Both the position numbers and the translations under genes were made by a program. A model generated the notes under the pieces. That model was not told the DNA's origin, did no database searches, and saw only the letters and a program-made list of their open reading frames with translations. From assembly GCA_963806455.1 (NCBI GenBank), contig CAWDXZ010000002.1:496001-560000 (forward strand): a DNA stretch of 64,000 bases, written 5' to 3'. Shown piece by piece: positions 16,438 to 25,967 of this stretch (within the stretch, counting starts at the first letter, position 1; each line of letters begins with the position of its first letter). This DNA comes from Bog-756 sp963806455 (GTDB lineage: Bacteria > Actinomycetota > Acidimicrobiia > Acidimicrobiales > RAAP-2).

Positions 16438-17187
16438 TCAGCGGCGCACCGTCGGGTGGGGCAGCAGCGTGACCTCGGCGCGCGGGGCGGTTCGCTGGTC
16501 CAGGTAGGTGGCCAGCTTCCGATAGACGCCCTTGCCGGCCATGGTCTCGAGCTCTGTCCGCATGCTCACGTAGACCGGCTCGTGCCCGACGAAGGCCTCG
16601 GGGTCCTCGGTGCACCACCAGTGGAACTCGGCGCCACCCTCGCCCCAGTGGCGGCGGTCCCACTGCCGGACCACCGAGGTCACGTGACCGTCGGGGGAGG
16701 TCTCGTCCTCGCGGCGCAGGGGCAGCTGCCAGCACACCTCGGGCTTGAGCTCCACGTGACTGCGTCCCTGGGCCTCGGCCGCCTTGTGCAACGCGCAACC
16801 CGTCCCGCCGGGGAATCCGGGCCGGTTGAGGAAGATGCAGGCGCCGTCGACCATCCGCGTGCCGAGCTCCCCGTCCCCCCGCTTCTTCACCACACCCTTC
16901 TGCCCGCGCTCGTGGAACTGCCAGATGTCCGGGGTGAGTTCGGCGGCCGCCCGCTGGACGGCCCGGGCGTCCTTCTTGCCCGTGAAGTGGGCGCCGTAGG
17001 AGCAGCAGCCCTGCTCCAGCTCGGGTGAGGCGCCGGTCAGGACCCCTTGGCATCCCTGACCGAAGATGCATTTCCAGGAGCTGACCAGGAAGGTGACGTC
17101 GAAGAGCCATGTGCGGTCCTCGTCGGGGTCGTCGAAGCTCACCCATTCGTGGGTCTCGGGGGCGACTGGCTCGTTGAAGGCGGACAC
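16438..17187 (-). CDS. Cysteine-rich protein of unknown function, probable metal-cluster binder
   Basis: A 249-aa soluble protein with clustered cysteines: CIFGQGC, then GCCSYG, then CIFLN, GCALH and EVCW. The spacing resembles YkgJ/DUF3109-type proteins thought to bind zinc or an Fe-S cluster, but I cannot assign the family firmly. It also has a Trp/His-rich part (WDRRHWGEGGAEFHWWC). It begins at GTG 17187, only 18 bp from the divergent ATG of an Nfu-type Fe-S carrier gene, and their -10 elements overlap. A role in metal or Fe-S handling is an inference from that pairing. Confidence 0.6.
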   Translation of the reverse strand: MSAFNEPVAPETHEWVSFDDPDEDRTWLFDVTFLVSSWKCIFGQGCQGVLTGASPELEQGCCSYGAHFTGKKDARAVQRAAAELTPDIWQFHERGQKGVVKKRGDGELGTRMVDGACIFLNRPGFPGGTGCALHKAAEAQGRSHVELKPEVCWQLPLRREDETSPDGHVTSVVRQWDRRHWGEGGAEFHWWCTEDPEAFVGHEPVYVSMRTELETMAGKGVYRKLATYLDQRTAPRAEVTLLPHPTVRR

Positions 17188-17192
17188 TCCCT

Positions 17193-17199
17193 TATGATG
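17193..17199. promoter_or_regulatory. Overlapping divergent -10 elements (Nfu gene / cysteine-rich gene)
   Basis: TATGAT (17193-17198) on plus lies 7 nt before ATG 17206. On minus, CATCAT (17199..17194), preceded by TGC as in extended -10 promoters, lies 6 nt before GTG 17187. The plus element is strong, the minus one weaker. Confidence 0.4.
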
Positions 17200-17205
17200 G
17201 CAGGC

Positions 17206-17862
17206 ATGAGTGAACCCCGTGACGAGGTGCAGCCGGTGCTGACCGTGACGCCCGAGGCCCGGGCGACCGTGCTGGAGGTGTTGGCCAACGAGGCGGAGTC
17301 CGACACCCTGGCGCTCTGGCTCGAGATCAGTGGGGAGGCCAACGGCGCCTACGCCTACGACATGTACTTCCAGGCGCTGGCCGACTCCGGCGCCGACGAC
17401 GTCGTGCAGCACGACGACGACCTGCCGGTGGTGGTGCCCGAGTCCAGCGTGGGCCGCCTTCGCGGGGCGACGCTCGATTTCGCCACCGACGCCTCGGGGG
17501 AGGGCGGCCTGGTCATCGTGAACCCGAACACACCACCGACCCGCGCCGCCCGCGGGCCGAGTGCACCGGACGCCGTCGACCTGTCGGACCCGTTGGCCCA
17601 GCGCGTGGTGGCGGTCCTCGATGAGCAGGTGAACCCGAGCATCGCCGCCCACGGTGGTCGGGCCGACCTGGTGGCCGTGGAGAACGCCTCGGTCTACCTG
17701 AGGCTGAGCGGCGGGTGCCAGGGGTGCGGAATGGCCAGGGCCACCCTCTCCCAGGGCATCGAAGTCATCCTGCGGGAGTCCATCCCCGAGATCGCCGACA
17801 TCGTCGACGTGACCGACCACGCCGAGGGGACCAACCCCTACTACGAACCGGCCAACGGCTGA
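17206..17862 (+). CDS. Nfu-type Fe-S cluster carrier protein
   Basis: A 218-aa protein with two parts. Residues ~10-100 look like a degenerate A-type (IscA/HesB) domain without its cysteines. Residues ~125-205 are a NifU C-terminal (Nfu) domain with the cluster-binding CQGCG motif. The layout equals that of NfuA, which takes assembled Fe-S clusters to target proteins. The start is chosen among three in-frame ATGs (17194, 17197, 17206): the first two lie inside the -10 element TATGAT, so 17206 is the likely leaderless start. Confidence 0.82.
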   Translation: MSEPRDEVQPVLTVTPEARATVLEVLANEAESDTLALWLEISGEANGAYAYDMYFQALADSGADDVVQHDDDLPVVVPESSVGRLRGATLDFATDASGEGGLVIVNPNTPPTRAARGPSAPDAVDLSDPLAQRVVAVLDEQVNPSIAAHGGRADLVAVENASVYLRLSGGCQGCGMARATLSQGIEVILRESIPEIADIVDVTDHAEGTNPYYEPANG

Positions 17863-18000
17863 CACACCGGCCGGCCGACCCCTCCCGGCCGACCCCGCCC
17901 GGCTGAACCCGCACCCCGTCGAGGCCCGCCTCGGAGCCGCCAGCCGGGTGGCCACGGAAGGCAGCACCGGGCGATACACCCCAGTGGACGACCCGTCCGA

Positions 18001-18006
18001 TACCTT
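18001..18006 (+). promoter_or_regulatory. -10 element TACCTT for the prepilin peptidase (leaderless)
   Basis: TACCTT ends 7 nt before GTG 18014. It selects this GTG over an in-frame GTG at 17948. Confidence 0.4.
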
Positions 18007-18013
18007 GCCAGAG

Positions 18014-18863
18014 GTGGATTCACTCCTGGTCGCCGGAATGTCGGTCGCCGGGCTCTTGGTCGGGGGCGCACTGGACCCGGTGGGCCAGCGGTTGGCCGAT
18101 TGGAGCCGCCTGGAGGACGAGCGGCGCCGGGCGGCTGAACTCCGGCCCGACCACGACTTCCGACCCGTCCGAGGGGCCGGCGTCGACGCTGGTGCACCTG
18201 GAGGAGGCCGCCACCGAGGCGTGGGCCTCGGCCGACAGCGACGACTCCGACGATCCGGGCGAGGCCATGATGCCGGACCTCACGCCGAGCGGCCCCGCCC
18301 CCGGCCGGACGGCGGCGGCGGCGGTGCTCACCGCCGCCCTCCTCGGCGGGGCGGCCGCCCACTTCGGGGCCGAGCTCATCCTGGCGCCGTTCTGCGTCCT
18401 CTTCGCCATGCTGGTGGCCGTATCGTTCACCGACCTTTCCCAGCGGCTCGTCCCGAGGCGTCTCATCTACGGGGCGCTGGCGCTCATCGTCCCCTTGCTG
18501 GTGGCGACGGCGGCGGTGGGCCACACCCTCTCCGACCTGGCCGGTGCGGTGATCGCCGGGGGCGCCGCCTTCGCCGTCTTCTTCGCCCTCTGGTGGTTCG
18601 TCCCCCGGGGGATGGGCTTCGGCGATGTCCGGCTGTCCGCCGCCATCGGCCTGACGGTGGGCTACCTCAGTCTCCTCCATGCCTATGTGGCATTCCTGGC
18701 CGGGTTCGTCATCGGGATGGTCTTCGGACTGGTTCTGATGGTCGTCTCCTCGGCGGGCCGCAAGACCCGGATCCCGTTCGCCCCATCGCTGGCGGCAGGG
18801 GCGGTGATCGCCGTGTTCTGGGGCGGCCAGCTCGCCCACGATCTCTTCCACACCGCAACCTGA
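18014..18863 (+). CDS. Prepilin peptidase, A24 family (frameshifted)
   Basis: A membrane aspartyl protease that cleaves, and in many members methylates, type IV prepilins. The N-terminus reads GMSVAGLLVGGAL...QRLADW, the usual GLxVGSxL start, up to DHD near 18157. From 18159 the frame is one base on, giving several hydrophobic helices, the first catalytic Asp in SFTDLSQRLVP and the GFGD motif (MGFGDVRLS). The cytosolic CxxC zinc loop is absent and is replaced by an acidic linker. Total length is a multiple of three plus one. Removing one T near 18158 restores a ~282-aa protein. No pilin genes are adjacent. aroC follows after 46 bp. Confidence 0.78.
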
Positions 18864-18896
18864 CGGGTCGGGCCGGAGGGGCGCCGGCCCCCCGAG

Positions 18897-18902
18897 TAGA
18901 TT
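18897..18902 (+). promoter_or_regulatory. -10 element TAGATT for aroC (leaderless)
   Basis: TAGATT ends 7 nt before ATG 18910. It heads the aroC-aroK-aroB-aroQ-aminopeptidase-efp run. Confidence 0.5.
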
Positions 18903-18909
18903 TGCCGCG

Positions 18910-20132
18910 ATGTTGCGCTTCCTCACCGCCGGTGAATCGCACGGGCGCGCCCTCGTGGTGATCGTCGAGGGGGTGCCGGCTGGACTGCTGGTCACGGTGG
19001 GCGACATCCAACGGGGCTTGGCCCGGAGACGATTGGGCTTCGGCCGGGGCCCGCGTATGCGGTTCGAGGCCGACGAGGTGAGCCTGCTCGGTGGGATCCG
19101 CCACGGACGGACCCTCGGCTCCCCGATCGCCATCGAGATCGCCAACACCGAGTGGCCCAAGTGGGAGACGGAGATGTCGCCCGATCCCGGGCTTCCCTCC
19201 AAGGTCCTGACCCAGCCGCGGCCGGGCCATGCCGACCTCTCGGGGATGCTCAAGTACGGTCTCGACGACGCCCGGGACGTGCTCGAACGCGCATCGGCCC
19301 GCGAGACGGCGGCCCGGGTGGCGGCCGGTACCGTGGCCAAGCTGCTGCTGGGTCAGATCGGGATCGACGTGCTCAGCCACATCGTCGAGCTCGGCGGTCG
19401 AGCGCGCCGACCGCGGCCCCCTCCCGACGGTCGAACAGCTCCTGGCCGTCGACGAGTCCCCGGTGCGCTGCGGTGACCCGGCGGCCGAGCGGCGCATGGT
19501 GGCGGCGGTCAAGGCGGCGGCGAAGGCCGGCGACTCGCTGGGGGGCGTGGCCGAGGTCATCGCCTACGGCGTGCCGGTGGGCCTCGGGAGCCACGTGCAC
19601 TGGGACCGACGACTCGATGCGTCCCTGGCCCAGGCCGTCATGAGCATCCAGGCCGTCAAGGCCGTCGAGCTCGGTGACGGTTTCGAGCTGGCCGCCCGTC
19701 GCGGCTCGGACGCGCACGACGCCATCCGGATGGCCACGTCCGACGACCCGGGGGCCGGCGGGGCGGCGGCCGGGGCGCTGAGCGGTGGCTACCTCCGGGA
19801 CACCCACCACGCCGGGGGCGTCGAGGGAGGCATCTCCACGGGTGGCCCCATCGTGGTCCGGGCCTCGATGAAACCGCTGGCCACTCTCAACCGACCCACA
19901 CTCGGGACCGTCGACGTGGTCACCAAGGAGTCCACCGTGTCCTTCAAGGAACGCACCGACGTCACCGCCGTGCCGGCCATGGGGGTGGTGGCCGAGACGA
20001 TGGTGGCCCTGGTGCTCGCCTCCGAGGCCCTGCACAAGTTCGGCGGCGACTCGGTCGAGGAGCTCCGACGCAACCGCCTCGGCTACCTGGCCGCACTGGG
20101 CCAGACGCCCTCCGCCGCCCCGCCGCAGGTCG

Positions 20133-20140
<8 letters not shown>
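18910..20140 (+). CDS. aroC: Chorismate synthase (frameshifted)
   Basis: The enzyme makes chorismate from EPSP with reduced FMN, the last step of the shikimate pathway. FLTAGESHG is at the N-terminus, followed by RRRLGFGRGPRM and RPGHADLSGMLKYG, then ERASARETAARVA. Near 19390-19400 the reading moves one base on and continues with DRGPLPTVEQ, the conserved LGGVAEV, GSHVHWDRRLD, GDGFELA, GGVEGGISTG and the end ETMVALVLAS...KFGGDS. Total length is a multiple of three plus one. Deleting one base gives SHIVELG-VERADRGPLPT, of normal family spacing. The 3' end overlaps aroK by 8 bp. Confidence 0.9.
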
Positions 20141-20671
<531 letters not shown>

Positions 20672-20675
<4 letters not shown>

Positions 20676-21748
20676 GGACGGTGCCCGTGGAACTTGGGGT
20701 ACGACGTTACGAGGTGATCGTGGGGGAGGGGGCCCGTCACCGGCTGGCCGAGACGCTGGCGTCGGCCGTCCCCACGGCGACCCGGGCCGCCGTGGTGACA
20801 CAGCCCGGCATCGGCGTCACCGTCGAGCCCGGCCTCCCGGCCACCCGGTTCGAGGTGCCCGACGGGGAGGAGGCCAAGTCGCTGGTCGTGGTGGAGGGGC
20901 TCTGTCGCGACCTCGCCCGGGCCGGGATCAGCCGGGCGGACGTGGTGGTAGCGGTGGGGGGCGGGGTCGTCACCGATGTGGCCGGGTTCGCCGCCGCCGC
21001 CTTCCACCGCGGCACGCCCTACGTGAACGTGGCCACCAGCCTGCTCGCCCAGGTCGATGCGGCCATCGGCGGCAAGACCGGGGTGAACCTGCCCGAGGGG
21101 AAGAACCTGGTGGGGGCGTTCTGGCAGCCCCGGGCCGTGCTGTGCGACACCGAGGTCCTGGCCTCGTTGCCACCGCGCGAGTGGGCCTCGGGGCGGGGGG
21201 AGATGGCCAAGTACGCGCTGCTGGCGGCCACGGTCGGCTCCGACCTCCCCGGAGGCGGCGGCCTGCTCGACCTCCCCCTGGCCGAGCAGGTGGCCTGGTG
21301 CGCGGCGGTGAAGGCCGCCGTGGTCGCCGACGACGAACGAGAAGGAGGGCGGCGGGCCGTGCTCAACTACGGTCACACCCTCGCCCACGCCCTGGAGGCC
21401 TGGGCCTTCGACCCCGGGACCCCCTCCGACCTGCGCCACGGGGAGGCGGTCGCCATCGGACTGGTCTTCGCCGGGCTGCTGGCCCACCGGCTCGGCCGCA
21501 TCGACGAGGACCGGTTGCAGCTCCATCGCCGGGTGGTCGGCGGGTTCGACCTCTCGCCCCGGCTGCCGACCGGTGCCGACCCCGACCGTCTGGTGGCGTT
21601 CATGACCCGCGACAAGAAGGCCCGACACGATCTGACGTTCGTCCTCGACGGCCCGAACGGCGTCGAGCCCGTGCCCGGCATCGACCCCGCCGAGGTGGTC
21701 GCTACCCTGGCGCAGATGGAGCGCATCGAAGCAGGCGGGCGAACGTGA
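20672..21748 (+). CDS. aroB: 3-Dehydroquinate synthase
   Basis: An NAD- and metal-dependent cyclase of 358 aa that turns DAHP into 3-dehydroquinate. Seen are DGEEAKS, the NAD-binding GGGVVTDVAGFAAA, the substrate region TSLLAQVDAAIGGKTGVN, NLVGAFWQP and the metal ligands in LNYGHTLAHALE and RHGEAVAIG. Length is normal. ATG 20672 overlaps the aroK stop as ATGA, and its own TGA overlaps the aroQ GTG. Confidence 0.96.
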
Positions 21749-22207
21749 GCGGGGGCGACCTCATCGTGCTGCTGTCGGGTCCCAACCTCAACCTGCTCGG
21801 ACAAGCGCCAGCCGGACGTCTACGGGACGGACAGTCTGGACGACCACGTGGCCATGGCCACCACGACGGCCACCGACCTCGGGTACCGGCTGGAGCACAC
21901 CCAGACCAACCACGAGGGTGACCTGGTCGAGGCGGTCCAACGCGCCCGGGGCCGGGCGGTGGCCGTCGTCGTGAACGCCGGCGCGTTGTCCCACACCTCC
22001 TGGTCGCTGCACGACGCGCTGGCCGCCTTCGACGGCATCGTGGTCGAGCTCCACCTCTCCAACCCGGCGGGGCGCGAACCGTTCCGGCACACGTCGGTGA
22101 TCGCCCCGGTGGCCGACGGGTGCATCGCCGGGTTCGGTGGCGTCGGCTACCGGTTGGCCGTCGAGGCCGTCGACCACCTGCGCCGGGGCGTCGCGGCGTC
22201 CGGGTGA
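21745..22207 (+). CDS. aroQ: 3-Dehydroquinate dehydratase, type II (frameshifted)
   Basis: A small type II dehydroquinase of about 153 aa. The GTG start (21745) overlaps the aroB stop. The first codons give IVLLSGPNLNLLG. At about 21799-21803 the frame changes by one base and continues QPDVYGTDSLDD, TNHEGDLVEAV, the NAGALSH motif, ELHLSNPAGREPFRHTS and GFGGVGYRLA, which hold the catalytic His and Arg residues. Deleting one base gives LLG-KRQPDVYG, the exact family spacing (the catalytic Tyr is in DVYG). Its TGA overlaps the next ATG. Confidence 0.88.
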
Positions 22208-23358
22208 TGACCACCGCCACCCTGCCCGCCGCCGAGGTGAAAGGGCGGCTCGGCCGACTGCGGGACGCCCTCGGCGACGCCGGGGCCGAGGAGGCGCCGG
22301 TGGAGGCGCTGCTGGTGACGACGCCGGCCAATATTCGCTGGCTCACCGGCTTCTCCGGTTCCGCCGGATTGCTGCTGGTGACCGGCGAGCGGGCCCTGCT
22401 CGTCACCGACGGGCGGTACCGGACCCAGTCGACCGAGCAGCTGGCCGCCTCGGGGCTCGGCCGGGAGGTCGAGGTCTCGGTCGGTGGCGCCCAGATCCAG
22501 CGCCAGGCGCTGGCCGCGGCCGCCGCCGGCCTCGGGACGGTCGGCCTGGAGGCGGACCACGTGTCCTGGTCGGCGGAGCGGTCGTGGGAGGAGCTGCTCG
22601 CCCCGGCCTCCTTGTCGCCCACCCGCGAGGTCGTGGAGCGCCTGCGGACGGTGAAGGACGCCGGGGAGCTGGCCCGCATGGAGCGGGCGGCGGGCATCGC
22701 CGACGAGGCGCTGGCCGACGTGCTGCCCCTGTTGGCGCGCGCCGGGGCGGGACGGGCCTCGGGCGCGCTCAGCGAACGGCAGTTCGCCGCCGCCCTCGAC
22801 CACGCCATGCGGGAGCGGGGGGCCGAGGCCAGCGCGTTCGAGACCATCGTGGCCTCGGGCGAGAACTCAGCCCAGCCGCACGCCCGTCCGGGAGACCGGC
22901 TGATCGTGGCCGGTGACCCGGTAGTCGTGGACTTCGGGGCGGTGTTCGAGGGCTACCGCTCGGACATGACCCGCACATTCTGCGTCGGTGGCCGGCCCAC
23001 CGGCCGGCTGGCCACGGTGTTCGACGTGGTGGCCGAGTCGCAACGAGAAGGAGTCCGCGCCGTCGGGCCGGGGGTGGCCGCCGGCACGGTCGACCAAGCC
23101 TGTCGAGAGGTCATCGCCGCCTCGGGATGGGGTGAGCGGTTCGAGCACGGGACCGGCCACGGGGTGGGTCTCGACATCCACGAAGGGCCGGCGGTGGGGC
23201 CGGGGTCCCCTGCTATCCTCGAGCCCGGTACCGTCGTCACCGTGGAGCCCGGGGTGTACCTGCCCGAAACGGGCGGTGTCCGGATCGAGGACACCCTGGT
23301 GGTGACCGAGGACGGCAGCCGTCCGCTCACCCTGTTCCCGAAAGAAGTTTCCGTCTGA
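22207..23358 (+). CDS. Xaa-Pro aminopeptidase / M24 family metallopeptidase
   Basis: A 383-aa M24 peptidase with a creatinase-like N-terminal domain (residues ~25-150; ANIRWLTGFSGSAG, VTDGRYRTQ) and a pita-bread catalytic domain. The five metal ligands are in VVDFGAVFEGYRSDMTRTF (two Asp), GTGHGVGLDIHEGP (His), TVEPGVYLP (Glu) and GGVRIEDT (Glu). It probably removes the N-terminal residue before proline. The position between aroQ and efp is a common conserved order. It starts at an ATG overlapping the aroQ stop and ends overlapping the efp start. Confidence 0.9.
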   Translation: MTTATLPAAEVKGRLGRLRDALGDAGAEEAPVEALLVTTPANIRWLTGFSGSAGLLLVTGERALLVTDGRYRTQSTEQLAASGLGREVEVSVGGAQIQRQALAAAAAGLGTVGLEADHVSWSAERSWEELLAPASLSPTREVVERLRTVKDAGELARMERAAGIADEALADVLPLLARAGAGRASGALSERQFAAALDHAMRERGAEASAFETIVASGENSAQPHARPGDRLIVAGDPVVVDFGAVFEGYRSDMTRTFCVGGRPTGRLATVFDVVAESQREGVRAVGPGVAAGTVDQACREVIAASGWGERFEHGTGHGVGLDIHEGPAVGPGSPAILEPGTVVTVEPGVYLPETGGVRIEDTLVVTEDGSRPLTLFPKEVSV

Positions 23359-23918
23359 TGGCCGTCTCCACCAACGATCTCCGCAATGGCATGACCCTCA
23401 ACCTCCCCGAGGGGCTGTTCTCGGTGGTCGAGTTCCAGCACGTGAAGCCGGGCAAGGGGGGAGCCTTCGTCCGGACCAAGCTCAAGAACCAGCGCACCGG
23501 GGCGGTGATCGAGCGCACCTACCGAGCCGACGAGAAGCTCGAGCAAGCCATCATCGACAAGCGCGAGATGCAGTTCCTGTACCGGGACGGCTCTGACTAC
23601 GTGTTCATGGACACCGCCTCCTTCGAGCAGCTCCAGGTGGAGACGGGCCTGCTCGGCGAGGCGGCCAACTACCTGAAGGAGGGGGACGACGCCGTCCTCC
23701 AGTTCTTCGGCACCGAGATCGTGGGCGTCGACCTGCCGGCCGCCGTCGAGCTCACCGTGGCGGTCACCGAGCCCGGTCTGCAGGGCGACCGGGTGTCGGG
23801 GGCGCGCAAGCCGGCCACGCTGGAGACCGGGCTGGTGCTCCAGGTGCCCCTGTTCGTCAACCCGGGCGAGAAGATCAAGGTGGACACCCGCTCCGGGGAG
23901 TACCTCACCCGGGCCTGA
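23358..23918 (+). CDS. efp: Translation elongation factor P
   Basis: EF-P (186 aa) frees ribosomes stalled at proline runs. The three OB-type domains are in order. The tip loop reads VKPGKGGAFVR, with the residue at the modification site a lysine (position 34), as in many actinobacteria. The C-terminal signature LFVNPGEKIKVDTRSGEYLTR is intact. The gene starts inside the stop of the aminopeptidase gene (TGATG). The proline-rich SPEPP tail encoded at 48.9 kb is the kind of product that needs EF-P. Confidence 0.97.
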   Translation: MAVSTNDLRNGMTLNLPEGLFSVVEFQHVKPGKGGAFVRTKLKNQRTGAVIERTYRADEKLEQAIIDKREMQFLYRDGSDYVFMDTASFEQLQVETGLLGEAANYLKEGDDAVLQFFGTEIVGVDLPAAVELTVAVTEPGLQGDRVSGARKPATLETGLVLQVPLFVNPGEKIKVDTRSGEYLTRA

Positions 23919-23951
23919 CCACCCGGGCCCGGCCCGAGAGGGGACCGATCG

Positions 23952-24377
23952 ATGGACGGAGCCTCCCGTCACCAGGCCCGCGAGCGGGCGCTGACCCTGC
24001 TGTACGAGGCCGACCTGAAGGGTGTGCCGGTCTCCGACGTGGTCGAGGGCCTCCCCATGGCCCCCGACGCCTACGCCGCCGAGCTGGTGCGCACCGTCGA
24101 GGTCCGGCAGGCCGAGATCGACGATCTGGTCGGGCGGGCAGCCATCGGATGGGACGTCGACCGGATGGCCGTGGTCGACCGCAATGTGCTGCGTCTGGCG
24201 CTGGCCGAGCTGCTCGGATCGCCGGATGTGCCGACGGCGGTGATCCTCAACGAAGCGGTCGAGCTGGCCGGGGCCTACTCGACCGACGATTCCGGCCGCT
24301 TCGTCAACGGGGTGCTCGCCACCCTGGCCGTCCAGGTGCGGGGGCCAGGGCCGTCCCCGGGCGAGGAGAAGGTATAG
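23952..24377 (+). CDS. nusB: Transcription antitermination factor NusB
   Basis: An all-helical RNA-binding protein (141 aa) that, with NusE/S10, binds boxA of rRNA operons. It has SRHQARERALTLLYEADLKG at the N-terminus and, near the C-terminus, VILNEAVELAGAYSTDDSGRFVNGVLATL, the NusB signature. It is 33 bp after efp. Its stop codon lies inside the TATAGT promoter element of the pyrimidine operon. Confidence 0.95.
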   Translation: MDGASRHQARERALTLLYEADLKGVPVSDVVEGLPMAPDAYAAELVRTVEVRQAEIDDLVGRAAIGWDVDRMAVVDRNVLRLALAELLGSPDVPTAVILNEAVELAGAYSTDDSGRFVNGVLATLAVQVRGPGPSPGEEKV

Positions 24378-24378
24378 T
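24373..24378 (+). promoter_or_regulatory. -10 element TATAGT for the pyr operon
   Basis: TATAGT overlaps the nusB stop codon. Transcription from about 24385 would give a ~48-nt leader holding the PyrR hairpin and the AGGAGGAG ribosome site. Confidence 0.5.
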
Positions 24379-24396
24379 CGGGGCCTGACCGTGAAG

Positions 24397-24414
24397 CGGG
24401 TCCGGTGAGGCCCG
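24397..24414 (+). promoter_or_regulatory. PyrR-binding RNA hairpin in the pyr leader
   Basis: The 14 nt at 24399-24412 read GGTCCGGTGAGGCC and match the published PyrR-binding loop ARUCCNGNGAGGYU at 12 of 14 positions. The two differences are the first and last bases, which change from A and U to G and C and so keep the pair. CGGG (24397-24400) pairs with CCCG (24411-24414). The hairpin ends 8 nt before the AGGAGGAG site (24422-24429) of pyrR. With UMP bound, PyrR should hold it and block translation, as described for mycobacteria. Confidence 0.75.
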
Positions 24415-24432
24415 AACGGACAGGAGGAGCAG

Positions 24433-25002
24433 GTGGCCGAACGCGAACGCAGCCATGCCCGGCCGAGGGGTGCTGTGTTCGTTCCCCGGGCCCAGGTGAT
24501 GTCGGCTGACGACGTGCACCGGGCGATCACCCGGATGGCCCACGAGATCGCCGAGCGCAACCGGGGGCTCCACCACGTGGTGCTGATCGGGTTGCAGACC
24601 GGCGGCGTGGCCATCGCCGAGCGGCTGGCCCGGACGCTGGCCGAGGTCGAGGGGGCCTCCGTGCCGGTCGGCACCCTGGACGTCGCCTTCTACCGGGACG
24701 ACATCGGGCTCCGGCCGGTCCTGCCCGAAGCCGTCACCGACATCGGGATGGACCTCGACGGCGCCACCGTGGTCCTCGTGGACGACGTGCTGTTCACCGG
24801 GCGGACGATCCGGGCCGCCCTCAACGCCCTGGGCGACTACGGGCGGGCCCAGGTCATCGAGCTGGCGGTCATGGTCGACCGCGGACACCGCGAGCTCCCG
24901 ATCCGGCCCGACTTCGTGGGCAAGAACCTGCCCACCCGCCGCGACGAGATGGTCGACGTGTCCGACGAGGGTGTCTCGCTGGGGGACCTGGTCAGCCGGT
25001 GA
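24433..25002 (+). CDS. pyrR: PyrR, pyrimidine operon regulator / uracil phosphoribosyltransferase
   Basis: A 189-aa PRTase-fold RNA-binding regulator that senses UMP/UTP and binds the leader of its own operon. The PRPP loop is VVLVDDVLFTGRTIRAAL, and the HHVVLIGLQTGGVA and VPVGTLDVAFYRDD segments and the C-terminal GKNLPTRRDEMVDV are typical of PyrR rather than Upp. The GTG 24433 follows AGGAGGAG by 3 nt. It overlaps pyrB by four bases (GTGA). Confidence 0.95.
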   Translation: MAERERSHARPRGAVFVPRAQVMSADDVHRAITRMAHEIAERNRGLHHVVLIGLQTGGVAIAERLARTLAEVEGASVPVGTLDVAFYRDDIGLRPVLPEAVTDIGMDLDGATVVLVDDVLFTGRTIRAALNALGDYGRAQVIELAVMVDRGHRELPIRPDFVGKNLPTRRDEMVDVSDEGVSLGDLVSR

Positions 25003-25967
25003 GCTTCCCGTCCCATCTGCTCAGTATGGACGACCTCGGTGCCGGCGAGATCGTCGGCGTGCTCCGGGTAGCCGACTCGTTCGCCGAGGTGGGGCGGCGG
25101 GCCAACCCGAAGGTCCCCACCCTGCGGGGACGGACGGTCGCCACCCTCTTCTTCGAGGACTCCACCCGGACCCGCATGTCCTTCGAGACGGCGGCCAAGC
25201 GCATGTCCGCCGACGTGCTCTCCTTCGCTGCCGGCTCCTCGTCGGTGAAGAAGGGCGAGTCCCTCCGGGACACGGTGGAGACCATCGAGGCCATCGGCAT
25301 CGACTCGGTCATCGTCCGGCATGCGTCGTCCGGTGTGCCGGCCCGGGTGGCCGGTTGGGTGGAGCACTGCTCCGTCATCAACGCCGGTGACGGGTGGCAC
25401 GAGCACCCGACCCAGGCGCTCGTCGACCTGTACACGGTGCGGCAGGCATTCGGGGGCGGCGACGAGGGGCTGTCCCGGTTCGAGGGATTGCAGGTGGCCA
25501 TCGTCGGTGACATCCGTCACAGCCGGGTGGCCCGCTCGCAGATCACCGCCTATGCCGCCTTGGGGGCCGAGGTCACGCTGGTGGCCCCCACGACCCTGCT
25601 TCCCCCCTCCGTCGAGGGCTGGCCGGTGGCGGCCGTCAGCCACCAGCTGGACGAGGTCCTCCCCAAGGCCGACGTGGTCTCGCTGCTGCGGGTACAGGCC
25701 GAGCGCGGCAGCGGAGAGTTCGTCCCGTCCCTCCGGGAGTACACGGCCGGCTACGGGCTGACCGCCCGCCGGGCCGCGGCATTGCCGCCGGGAGCCTTCA
25801 TCCTCCACCCGGGGCCGATCGTCCGCGGCGTGGAAATCGCCTCCGACGTGGCCGAGCTCCCGGTAGCGCTGATCACCGACCAGGTGAGCAACGGTGTGGC
25901 CGTCCGGATGGCGGTGCTGTTCCTCCTGCTCGGCCAGGGCCCGCTCGAGGGGGCCGGCCGTGGCTGA
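24999..25967 (+). CDS. pyrB: Aspartate carbamoyltransferase catalytic subunit
   Basis: A 322-aa transcarbamylase that joins carbamoyl phosphate and aspartate. The carbamoyl-phosphate loop is FFEDSTRTRMSFE (residues ~52-64). Also seen are SSVKKGESLRDT, the HPTQALVDL motif and the C-terminal LHPGPIVRGVEI that binds aspartate. There is no pyrI regulatory subunit nearby, as usual outside enterics. The start is GTG 24999 inside the pyrR stop, and the end overlaps pyrC by 8 bp. Confidence 0.96.
   Translation: MSFPSHLLSMDDLGAGEIVGVLRVADSFAEVGRRANPKVPTLRGRTVATLFFEDSTRTRMSFETAAKRMSADVLSFAAGSSSVKKGESLRDTVETIEAIGIDSVIVRHASSGVPARVAGWVEHCSVINAGDGWHEHPTQALVDLYTVRQAFGGGDEGLSRFEGLQVAIVGDIRHSRVARSQITAYAALGAEVTLVAPTTLLPPSVEGWPVAAVSHQLDEVLPKADVVSLLRVQAERGSGEFVPSLREYTAGYGLTARRAAALPPGAFILHPGPIVRGVEIASDVAELPVALITDQVSNGVAVRMAVLFLLLGQGPLEGAGRG

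Noticed and set aside
17948..18013. GTG 17948 as the prepilin peptidase start
   Set aside because: It would place the TACCTT -10 inside the gene; GTG 18014 has the standard 7-nt spacing and begins right before the membrane segment.
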